The notes under the pieces were generated by a model. The model saw only the letters and a list, made by a program, of their open reading frames with translations, had not been told where the DNA came from and searched no databases. From NCBI GenBank assembly GCA_024235215.1, contig JACKMU010000002.1, positions 62,001 to 126,000 on the forward strand: DNA of 64,000 nucleotides, written 5' to 3'. Both the position numbers and the translations under genes were made by a program. The DNA is from Chromatiaceae bacterium. GTDB lineage: Bacteria; Pseudomonadota; Gammaproteobacteria; Chromatiales; Chromatiaceae. Of the stretch, positions 25,003 through 32,260 are shown piece after piece; within the stretch, counting starts at the first letter, position 1, and each line of letters opens with the position of its first letter.

Positions 25003-26127
25003 ATGTGCTTCAAGTGTAATTACATAATAAAACCACTGTTATTAATCTTGGGGATGGTGCAGCTGGGAACCGCTCACGCGGAATTCGGCGTCAACTTTCC
25101 GGAACCGGCTGGAGAGCTGGCACAGAATATCTTCGACATCCATATGTTGACGATGTCGATAGCGACGATACTGCTGATCATCGTGTTCGCCATCGTCATC
25201 TATTCCATCTACTACCACCGCAAGAGCCGCGGATACCAGGCCGACCAGAATTTCCACAACACCTGGTTCGGACACTGGTCGTGGGTCATTGTCCCGGTGC
25301 TGGTACTGGGTGTCGACTTCACCATCGCCAACAACGCCAACACGGTGTTGAAGACAGTGTGGGAGGTCCCCAAGGAGAAGGACATCATGGATCTTAAGGT
25401 GACCGGCCATCAATGGTGGTGGGAGTTCGACTATCTCGACCATGGAGTGAAGGTAGAGAGCCGGGCACTCACCAAGGAGCAGTCCGGTGACCTCTACCTG
25501 CGTGATGTGGACAACAGATTGGTCCTGCCCACGGGTAAAAAAATCCGTTTTCTGCATACATCCGCCGATGTCAATCACGCCTTTTGGGTTCCTGAACTGG
25601 CATTTAAGAAGGATGCCATTCCGGGTTATGTCACCGAGACCTGGATCGAGTTGGATCGTGAAGGGGTATTCCGCGGACAGTGCGCGGAGCTGTGCGGCAC
25701 CTGGCACTCGCGTATGCCGATCGTGGTGGAGTCGGTCTCACCCGAGCGGTTCGCCCAATGGGTGGATGAGCAGAATGCGATCAAGGTTGCAGCCGCAGCG
25801 GAGGCGAGCAGCAGCAAGACCTGGAGCAAGGACGAGCTGATTGCGAAGGGTGAAGAGCTGTACAACACCAAGTGCGCTGCCTGCCACCAGATCACAGGTA
25901 CCGGTTTGCCACCGGCCTTCCCGCCACTGAAGGGATCGGCCATTGCCACCGGCCCGATCGCGGGTCACCTGAAGATCGTGCTCAACGGCAAAGAGGGTAC
26001 TGCCATGCAGTCGTGGAGTTCGCTCAACGACCTGGAGATCGCGGCAATCATCACTTACGAGCGTAATGCCTGGGGTAACGATACAGGCGATGTCATTCAA
26101 CCGGCAGACGTGAAAAGCGCACGTTGA
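25003..26127 (+). CDS. coxB: Cytochrome c oxidase subunit II with fused cytochrome c domain
   Basis: Receives electrons and passes them through the CuA centre to subunit I. ATG 25003 gives 374 residues; an upstream extension to 24871 overlaps DUF2244 and is rejected. A signal peptide ending near AHA is followed by two membrane helices, a WQWWWEF-like aromatic patch (residues near HQWWWEFDY) and the CuA motif CAELCGTWHSRM. The C-terminal part has a class I cytochrome c site (CAACH) and a later methionine in GTAMQSW, so this is a caa3-style subunit. Heme attachment would be periplasmic. Confidence 0.93.
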   Translation: MCFKCNYIIKPLLLILGMVQLGTAHAEFGVNFPEPAGELAQNIFDIHMLTMSIATILLIIVFAIVIYSIYYHRKSRGYQADQNFHNTWFGHWSWVIVPVLVLGVDFTIANNANTVLKTVWEVPKEKDIMDLKVTGHQWWWEFDYLDHGVKVESRALTKEQSGDLYLRDVDNRLVLPTGKKIRFLHTSADVNHAFWVPELAFKKDAIPGYVTETWIELDREGVFRGQCAELCGTWHSRMPIVVESVSPERFAQWVDEQNAIKVAAAAEASSSKTWSKDELIAKGEELYNTKCAACHQITGTGLPPAFPPLKGSAIATGPIAGHLKIVLNGKEGTAMQSWSSLNDLEIAAIITYERNAWGNDTGDVIQPADVKSAR

Positions 26128-26144
26128 TAAGGAGGTATACTGGA

Positions 26145-27749
26145 ATGTCAACAACCACTATGACGCATGACGAAGCCCACCATCATGGGGCACCCACCGG
26201 TTGGAAACGCTGGCTCTACAGCACCAACCACAAAGATATTGGCACGCTCTACCTGTTGTTTGCACTGGTAATGCTCTTCCTGGGCGGTGCCAGCGCGATG
26301 ATGATCCGCGCCGAACTGTTTATGCCGGGTATCCAACTGATCGATCCCGACCTCTACAACAACCTGGTCACCAACCATGCCCTGCTGATGATATTCGGTG
26401 CGGTGATGCCGGCCGCGGCTGGATTGGCGAACTGGATGATTCCGTTGATGATCGGCGCACCCGACATGGCGCTGCCACGCATGAACAACCTCAGTTTCTG
26501 GATTCTTCCGGCTGCGGCGACCATGCTGATCCTCTCCTTCGTGGTTCCGTTCTTCCCAGGCGGCGGCACCCAGATCAACACCGGCTGGACCATCTACCCT
26601 CCGCTGTCGGTACAGGTCGGCATGTCGATGGACTTTCTGATCTTCGCCATTCACCTGCTCGGTGTCTCTTCCGTGTTGGCCTCGATCAACATCATCGTCA
26701 CGCTGCTCAACATGCGTGCGCCGGGCATGACCCTGATGAAGATGCCGATGTTCTGCTGGACCTGGCTGGTTACCGCCTTCCTGCTGATCCTGGTCGTTCC
26801 GGTGCTGGCAGGTGGTGTCACCATGCTACTGTTCGACCGTCACTTCGGCACCAGTTTCTTCGACGCAGCCGGTGGTGGTGATCCGGTGCTGTTCCAGCAC
26901 CTGTTCTGGTTCTTCGGTCATCCGGAGGTCTATATTCTGCTGCTTCCGTCGATCGGTGTGCTGTCACATGTGATCCCCACCTTTGCGCGCAAACCGCTGT
27001 TTGGCTATAGATCGATGGTCGGCGCCATGCTCGCAGTGGCCACCATCGGCATGGTGGTCTGGGCACACCATCAGTACACCATCGGCATGTCTCTGGGTGC
27101 GGTCACCTACTTCATGGTCGGCACCATTCTGATCTCCATTCCGGTTGGCCTGATGGTTTTCAACTTCATCGCCACCATGTGGCGCGGAGCGATGACCTTC
27201 GAGACACCGATGCTGTTCGCGGTCGGCATCATACTGATGTTCACTTTTGGCGGATTGAGCGGTGTGATGTTGGCGGTGGTACCCGCTGACATGCAGTATC
27301 ACGATAGTATGTTCGTGGTGGCCCACTTCCACTATGTGCTGATGCCGGGCGCGGTATTCGGACTGTTCGCCGGTGTCTTCTATTGGCTGCCCAAGTGGAC
27401 TGGCAACATGTACGACGAACGCCTGGGTAAGCTCTTTTTCTGGATAAACGTGATCGGATTCAACATCACCTTCTTCCCGCAGCATTTCCTAGGACTTGCC
27501 GGCATGCCACGTCGCATCATCGACTACAACGTGATGTTTACCGAGTTCAACGTGCTATCCAGTATCGGCGCAATGATATTCGGCCTGAGCCATCTGCTGT
27601 TCCTCTATATCGTCATCCAGACGATCCGTGGTGGAAAGAGCCTGAAGCGATCTGGTGCCAAATCCTGGGAAGGTGCCAAGGGATTGGAATGGGAGGTTGA
27701 TTCACCCCCCGCATTCCATACCTGGGAAACCGCTCCGCAGATCAAATAA
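26145..27749 (+). CDS. coxA: Cytochrome c oxidase subunit I (aa3-type)
   Basis: Catalytic proton-pumping subunit with heme a and the heme a3-CuB site, 534 residues, twelve membrane helices. ATG 26145 follows a GGAGG site by 9 nt. Diagnostic segments include GHPEVYILLLP (CuB histidine cross-linked to tyrosine, D/K-pathway A-type enzyme), WAHHQYTIG with two CuB histidines, and VVAHFHYVLMPG with the heme histidines. It lies 17 nt after coxB. The YSTNHKDIGTLYLLF N terminus is standard. Confidence 0.97.
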   Translation: MSTTTMTHDEAHHHGAPTGWKRWLYSTNHKDIGTLYLLFALVMLFLGGASAMMIRAELFMPGIQLIDPDLYNNLVTNHALLMIFGAVMPAAAGLANWMIPLMIGAPDMALPRMNNLSFWILPAAATMLILSFVVPFFPGGGTQINTGWTIYPPLSVQVGMSMDFLIFAIHLLGVSSVLASINIIVTLLNMRAPGMTLMKMPMFCWTWLVTAFLLILVVPVLAGGVTMLLFDRHFGTSFFDAAGGGDPVLFQHLFWFFGHPEVYILLLPSIGVLSHVIPTFARKPLFGYRSMVGAMLAVATIGMVVWAHHQYTIGMSLGAVTYFMVGTILISIPVGLMVFNFIATMWRGAMTFETPMLFAVGIILMFTFGGLSGVMLAVVPADMQYHDSMFVVAHFHYVLMPGAVFGLFAGVFYWLPKWTGNMYDERLGKLFFWINVIGFNITFFPQHFLGLAGMPRRIIDYNVMFTEFNVLSSIGAMIFGLSHLLFLYIVIQTIRGGKSLKRSGAKSWEGAKGLEWEVDSPPAFHTWETAPQIK

Positions 27750-27760
27750 GAGCGCTATCC

Positions 27761-27907
27761 ATGAGAATCGAAACACAAAACAGCGAACTCAGACGCAAGA
27801 ACATCCGACTCGCCTGGATTCTGGGCGGGTTGGCGCTATTCTTCATGCTGACTTCATTTCCGTTCTGGATGAACCTGTTGAACGTTGCGGGTAATCTGAG
27901 CAGATGA
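27761..27907 (+). CDS. Cytochrome oxidase small assembly-type protein, 48 residues
   Basis: A 48-residue product, translated by eye from 27761: a basic N terminus (MRIETQNSELRRKNIRLAW) and one membrane helix (about residues 20-42) ending in VAGNLSR. Its stop overlaps the ctaG start as ATGA. Very short single-helix proteins at this exact place between subunit I and Cox11 are known in beta- and gammaproteobacterial operons. It starts 11 nt after coxA. Likely helps Cox11 or subunit I assembly. Confidence 0.75.
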   Translation: MRIETQNSELRRKNIRLAWILGGLALFFMLTSFPFWMNLLNVAGNLSR

Positions 27908-28548
27908 AAGCGACGTCACCAGTCGATGCGGGCAAACGCAGGACCACACTGCTTTTGGCAGGATTGGCCGTGGGTATGTTCGCGTTTGGCTTTGCCTTGG
28001 TGCCGCTGTATAACCTGATCTGTCAGGCGACCGGGCTCCAGTCCGTTGCTGTTCGCAGCAACGGCGGCCCCGGTGCCGTTCGGACCGGTGGCACCGTTGT
28101 GGATAACACGCGTGAGGTGGTAGTCAAATTCGACACCTCCGTCCACCCCAATCTGCCCTGGGAGTTCGCAGCTACACAACAGCGCTTGCAGGTGGTGCCC
28201 GGACAGATGTATGAAGTGATATTCAAGGCCAGAAACCGCAGCAGTTCCCAAGTGGTGGGACAAGCGATACCGAGCATCGTCCCCTGGCAAGCTACACCCT
28301 ATTTCAATAAACTCGAGTGCTTCTGTTTCAACCGGCAGCTGTTGGAGGGCGGCGAGTCCACCGATATGCCGTTGCGCTTCGTGGTCTCACCAGACCTGCC
28401 AGAAGGAATCAACTCCCTGACTCTGGCCTACAGTTTCCTGAAACTGGATGAAGACGCAGCACCAAACAGAACCAACGCAATCAGTTCAGCAACCGCCGTC
28501 AAGAGCGCAACTCCCAAGGGGAAATCAGATGTCAGCACAGGAACATAG
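27904..28548 (+). CDS. ctaG: Cytochrome c oxidase assembly protein CtaG/Cox11
   Basis: Copper chaperone delivering Cu to the CuB site of subunit I. The 214-residue protein has one N-terminal membrane helix (about residues 15-35) followed by a periplasmic immunoglobulin-like domain with the copper-binding CFCF motif (in LECFCFNRQ) and conserved VPLYNLICQATG and PWEFAATQ segments. It overlaps both the 48-residue gene and coxC (by 20 nt), so the operon is tightly coupled. The C-terminal 25 residues, rich in N, T and S, lie within the overlap with coxC. Confidence 0.94.
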   Translation: MKATSPVDAGKRRTTLLLAGLAVGMFAFGFALVPLYNLICQATGLQSVAVRSNGGPGAVRTGGTVVDNTREVVVKFDTSVHPNLPWEFAATQQRLQVVPGQMYEVIFKARNRSSSQVVGQAIPSIVPWQATPYFNKLECFCFNRQLLEGGESTDMPLRFVVSPDLPEGINSLTLAYSFLKLDEDAAPNRTNAISSATAVKSATPKGKSDVSTGT

Positions 28549-29401
28549 TTCACAGTATTTCATTCCCGATCCAAGCCCGTGGCCAATCGTTGGCATGGTC
28601 TCACTGCTGACCACCTTGTTCGGTGCGGCGTTGGCCATGAATGGTGTCTCCATCGGGAAGTTTCTGGTGATTGCCGGATTACTCCTATTCGCCTACCTGC
28701 TATATAGCTGGTTTCGCGACGTGATCGCGGAGAATCTGAGTAACCGATACAACGATCAGGTCGGCCGATCATTCCGCTTGGGCATGATGTGGTTCATCGC
28801 CTCCGAAGTCTTCTTCTTCGGTGCGTTTTTCGGGTCTCTCTACTACATTCGCGCCATCGCCCTCCCCTGGCTGGGTGGTGAGGGCTATCTCGGGGTAACC
28901 CATGATCTCCTTTACCAGCAGTTCCAGATGGCCTGGCCAAGCCACGGCCCCGGTGAGCTGGGGGGTGCATTCACTCCGATGGGGCCCTGGGGAATACCCG
29001 CATTGAACACCTTCCTGCTGTTGAGCAGTGGCGCCACCATCACCTGGGCGCATTGGGGATTGAAAGAGAACAACAATCAGCAACTGGTACGTGGACTGAT
29101 TGCAACCATTGCACTCGGTCTGCTCTTCGTACTGATGCAAGCATACGAGTACGGACACGCTTACAGCGAGCTGAATCTGACGCTGAACAGCGGCGTCTAC
29201 GGCTCCACCTTCTACATGCTCACCGGCTTTCACGGTTTTCACGTCACCATGGGCGCGATCATGCTGATTGCGATTCTGGGGCGCAGCATGAAAAAACATT
29301 TCACCCTGCACAATCACTTTGCATTCGAAGCGGTGGCCTGGTACTGGCACTTCGTCGACGTGGTGTGGCTGGGTCTGTTTATTTTCGTCTACTGGCTATG
29401 A
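28529..29401 (+). CDS. coxC: Cytochrome c oxidase subunit III
   Basis: Seven-helix subunit that stabilises subunit I and the oxygen channel. ATG 28529 follows an AAGGGG site and yields 290 residues; a farther upstream frame opening lies inside ctaG and is ignored. Typical segments: YFIPDPSPWPIVG at the N terminus, FRLGMMWFIASEVFFFGAFF, TGFHGFHVTMGAI, and HFAFEAVAWYWHFVDVVWL at the end. Standard A-type family member. Confidence 0.95.
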   Translation: MSAQEHSSQYFIPDPSPWPIVGMVSLLTTLFGAALAMNGVSIGKFLVIAGLLLFAYLLYSWFRDVIAENLSNRYNDQVGRSFRLGMMWFIASEVFFFGAFFGSLYYIRAIALPWLGGEGYLGVTHDLLYQQFQMAWPSHGPGELGGAFTPMGPWGIPALNTFLLLSSGATITWAHWGLKENNNQQLVRGLIATIALGLLFVLMQAYEYGHAYSELNLTLNSGVYGSTFYMLTGFHGFHVTMGAIMLIAILGRSMKKHFTLHNHFAFEAVAWYWHFVDVVWLGLFIFVYWL

Positions 29402-29414
29402 AATGCGGCTGGAT

Positions 29415-29621
29415 TCAAACGCCGTGCGGTTGAATCCAGCCAACGAAATAACTGAGCAACAACAGGAAGAACAGGACAAAAGAGAGAGAGATACGTACCG
29501 TCAACGCACGTACCAGTCTTGACCTGTCCTGTCTGCCATTGTCTTTCGACAGGTAGTACATCCCTTGAACGAGTGATGCAACGATCAACAGAAATACCAG
29601 AATGATCGGTAGTTTTATCAT
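29415..29621 (-). CDS. DUF2909 family twin-transmembrane protein
   Basis: A 68-residue membrane protein on the opposite strand inside the oxidase cluster. The ATG at 29621 is chosen; a longer frame to 29741 would cross the surf1 start. Two hydrophobic helices (about residues 4-20 and 44-62) flank a charged loop KDNGRQDRSRLVRALTVRI, a pattern typical of DUF2909 proteins placed between coxC and surf1 in gammaproteobacteria. Its function is unknown. It would need its own promoter. Confidence 0.78.
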   Translation of the reverse strand: MIKLPIILVFLLIVASLVQGMYYLSKDNGRQDRSRLVRALTVRISLSFVLFFLLLLSYFVGWIQPHGV

Positions 29622-29704
29622 GCGCCTGAATAACCTTTGCGATACGTCAAGTAAAGTCTGTCTGGAATCTGTTGATGGAGCAGTTAAGTTAACTGCAAAC
29701 AAGT

Positions 29705-30448
29705 ATGAGCCCAAGCAACCTGCAATTTCAACCACAACCAAGTGCTACTATTGCAGCCGTTGTGCTTATCTCACTCTTCATCGGACTGGGCTTTTGGCAG
29801 CTGGAGCGGGCTGACCAGAAACGCCATCTGGCTGAGTTGCTGGGCACGCGCAGCAATCTGCCACCGTTGCAACTGACTGCCGATGCTGACACTACTGGAC
29901 TGGAATACCGCAAACTCAGAGTGAGCGGAATCTTCCTGGCGGCAAAAAGTGTGTTCATTGAAAACCGCAAACATCTGGGTAGAGACGGCTTCCATGTCAT
30001 TACTCCACTGCGCGTCGAGGGGGGCAGTCGCTATCTGTTGGTAAACCGAGGCTGGGTTGCGGCGGGTAGAAGCCGTTCGCTACCTGATGTGGAGACCCCG
30101 GATTTGCCGGTCGAAGTGACTGGTCAGGCAACCATCCCTTCCCCTCCGGCGCTGATCCTGGGAGCGGCTGATGCATTCCAGGAGAACAATCCGCGCTGGC
30201 CTTATCTGACGCTGGAACGCTATGCCCGCTGGTCAGGTTTGGATATCTTGCCGTATGTGCTGCAACAGGAAGAGGGCGATACTCAGGGATTTGTCCGTGC
30301 CTGGCCGCAGCAGAGACCCGAATCAGGTATGCACGTTGGCTACGCAATACAGTGGTTCGCATTTGCACTGATCGTAGCACTGATATGGTTACGGCTATCT
30401 TTGGTGAACCGGACCGATAATGGAAATGAAGAGCATGACAACCGCTGA
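29705..30448 (+). CDS. SURF1 family cytochrome oxidase assembly protein
   Basis: Assembly factor that assists heme a insertion into subunit I. The 247-residue protein has the expected two terminal membrane helices (about 14-34 and 213-233) and a central periplasmic domain with GFWQLERADQKR, FVENRKHLGRDGF-like (VFIENRKHLGRDGF), VNRGWV and a final GYAIQWFAFA motif. The ribosome-binding site is weak. It overlaps the next gene by 29 nt. Confidence 0.92.
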   Translation: MSPSNLQFQPQPSATIAAVVLISLFIGLGFWQLERADQKRHLAELLGTRSNLPPLQLTADADTTGLEYRKLRVSGIFLAAKSVFIENRKHLGRDGFHVITPLRVEGGSRYLLVNRGWVAAGRSRSLPDVETPDLPVEVTGQATIPSPPALILGAADAFQENNPRWPYLTLERYARWSGLDILPYVLQQEEGDTQGFVRAWPQQRPESGMHVGYAIQWFAFALIVALIWLRLSLVNRTDNGNEEHDNR

Positions 30449-31070
30449 TCCACAGGTAGCCAAGAAAAACCGCTATACCCTACTGGCGCTGGTCGCCATC
30501 TTCGCCATGCCCCCACTACTCGGCTGGCTGTTTATCATGAATCCGCACTGGCTGCCTGGCACAACGATCAACCATGGAGAACTGATCCATCCACCCAGAC
30601 CAGTCTCTGATTTACAACTCTCCTTCATCGAGACTGGACAACCTCTGGATTGGAGTGAACTGCGCGATAAATGGGTCTTCGCCGTGATCAGCAACGGTGA
30701 TTGCGACCAACAGTGTCTGTCTCAGTTGATCCATATCCGCCAGTTACGCAAAGCGCTCGCTGCCGATCGCAGAAGAGTCGAACGTATTTTCATCCAGTTA
30801 CCGGACACCGCCGATCACACTCCCGTCCCGCCGCCGATGGCCGGTCTCGAAGGAACTTTGCTGCTGAAAAGCGACAATCCAGGTACTTTGCAAGCGGTGC
30901 GTGCGCTGTTCGAACTGGAGCAGGTGGATGCTTCCAGTCACATGTTTATTATCGACCCCAGAGGGGATCTCATGATGCGACACAACCTGGTACAACTGAA
31001 ACCTAAAGAGATCTTGAAGGATTTGGAAATGTTGTTGAAAGCCTCAGCTAATTGGGTACAGGGGGAATAA
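30420..31070 (+). CDS. Membrane-anchored thioredoxin-fold protein, Sco-like, oxidase-associated
   Basis: A 216-residue protein with one N-terminal membrane helix (about residues 20-40) and a periplasmic domain containing C-D-Q-Q-C in NGDCDQQCLSQL (about residues 98-106), the CxxxC spacing of Sco copper chaperones, and a later histidine in SSHMFIIDPRGDLMMRHN where Sco proteins have their third ligand. Overall similarity to Sco is weak. It overlaps surf1 and sits next to heme O synthase. The start could be 30420 or 30435. Role in CuA assembly or thiol reduction is inferred. Confidence 0.72.
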   Translation: MEMKSMTTADPQVAKKNRYTLLALVAIFAMPPLLGWLFIMNPHWLPGTTINHGELIHPPRPVSDLQLSFIETGQPLDWSELRDKWVFAVISNGDCDQQCLSQLIHIRQLRKALAADRRRVERIFIQLPDTADHTPVPPPMAGLEGTLLLKSDNPGTLQAVRALFELEQVDASSHMFIIDPRGDLMMRHNLVQLKPKEILKDLEMLLKASANWVQGE

Positions 31071-31071
31071 C

Positions 31072-31971
31072 GTGTCTGCCAGTGAACTCTCCGCCTCACG
31101 CACCGGCGCTTTCGCCTGGCGTAAATATTACGATCTGACCAAACCGAAGGTAGTCCTGCTGATTGCTTTCACCGCGCTGGTCGGAATGCTGCTCTCCACC
31201 ACTGCTGCCATTCCCCTGGACCTGTTGCTGTTCGCCCTGGCAGGTATTGCAATGGCCGCCGCGGCCGGCGCAGTGATCAACCACATTATCGATCAGCGTA
31301 TCGACTCCATCATGCATCGCACCCAAAGCCGCCCGCTTCCCAGTGGCCGCATCGATACGCCACACGCGCTCCTGTTTGCAGTACTGCTGACGATCACGTC
31401 CATGCTGCTGCTTTGGAGCCAGGTCAACGCGCTGACCGCAGCACTGACCTTCCTGGCTTTGATCGGGTACGCTGTCATCTACTCCCTGTTCCTTAAGCGC
31501 TGGACACCGCAGAACATCGTCTGGGGGGGAATCGCCGGAGCGGCGCCACCGCTTCTCGGCTGGTCTGCAGTCACCGGCGAGGTGGGTATCGAGGCGCTCC
31601 TGCTGTTATTGATCATATTTGTCTGGACTCCACCCCACTTCTGGCCGCTTGCCGTACATCGCCGGGAGGAGTATGCACGCGCTGGCATACCGATGCTGCC
31701 GGTGACACACGGTATAGCGTTCACCAAGCTACAGGTGTTGATCTACTCGCTGATGCTCTTCATCGTCTCCCTGACCCCGTTCCTGATCAAGATGAGCGGC
31801 CTTATCTATCTGGGCGTTGCAGTGCTTCTCAACACAGGGTTCGTCTACCATGCGTTCAGATTCTGGCGCAGCGAGGGATCGCAGCATGCGATGCAGACAT
31901 TTGGGTACTCCATTCTCTATCTGAGTCTGCTGTTTGCCGCACTGCTGATCGATCACTACGCAACCGCATAA
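31072..31971 (+). CDS. ctaB: Heme O synthase (protoheme IX farnesyltransferase)
   Basis: UbiA-family prenyltransferase that adds a farnesyl group to heme B, giving heme O. The 299-residue protein has about nine membrane helices, the first aspartate-rich motif in NHIIDQRIDSIMHRTQSRPLP and the conserved YTxxLKR-like VIYSLFLKRWTPQNIVWGGIAGA. It begins with GTG, 2 nt after the previous stop. For an aa3 oxidase the product must be converted to heme A by CtaA, which is not encoded in this cluster. Confidence 0.94.
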   Translation: MSASELSASRTGAFAWRKYYDLTKPKVVLLIAFTALVGMLLSTTAAIPLDLLLFALAGIAMAAAAGAVINHIIDQRIDSIMHRTQSRPLPSGRIDTPHALLFAVLLTITSMLLLWSQVNALTAALTFLALIGYAVIYSLFLKRWTPQNIVWGGIAGAAPPLLGWSAVTGEVGIEALLLLLIIFVWTPPHFWPLAVHRREEYARAGIPMLPVTHGIAFTKLQVLIYSLMLFIVSLTPFLIKMSGLIYLGVAVLLNTGFVYHAFRFWRSEGSQHAMQTFGYSILYLSLLFAALLIDHYATA

Positions 31972-31985
31972 TTCCCTGCATTCCC

Positions 31986-32018
31986 GCAGGGGCAGCATCA
32001 ACAGCAGGCTGCCCCTGC
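31986..32018 (+). terminator. Hairpin after ctaB
   Basis: Perfect 11-bp inverted repeat (GCAGGGGCAGC/GCTGCCCCTGC) with an 11-nt loop, 15 nt after the ctaB stop. No T tract follows; it may still end the oxidase operon or protect its mRNA. The rest of the 289-base gap to the next gene contains an operator-like ACCC-N7-GGGT at 32103-32117 and no gene. Confidence 0.6.
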
Positions 32019-32260
32019 AACGCACAACCACTCCACCACTACCCCAGAGCGCCCCCTGGATGTCCACGCGGTTTGATCCTGATCAGTAAGCGATTGGATA
32101 TAACCCAAATTTAGGGTCGATATCAGCCAAATTTGTTTGTGCGTCAGCAATATCTTTTTCTAAAATCAACAGAATTTATGGCTGTGCCGTTCCTGTGATC
32201 GACAGAGCCCCGCCGAACACCCCCCAATTTGAATCGAGCCGACAGGGCAGAGGAGAGACC

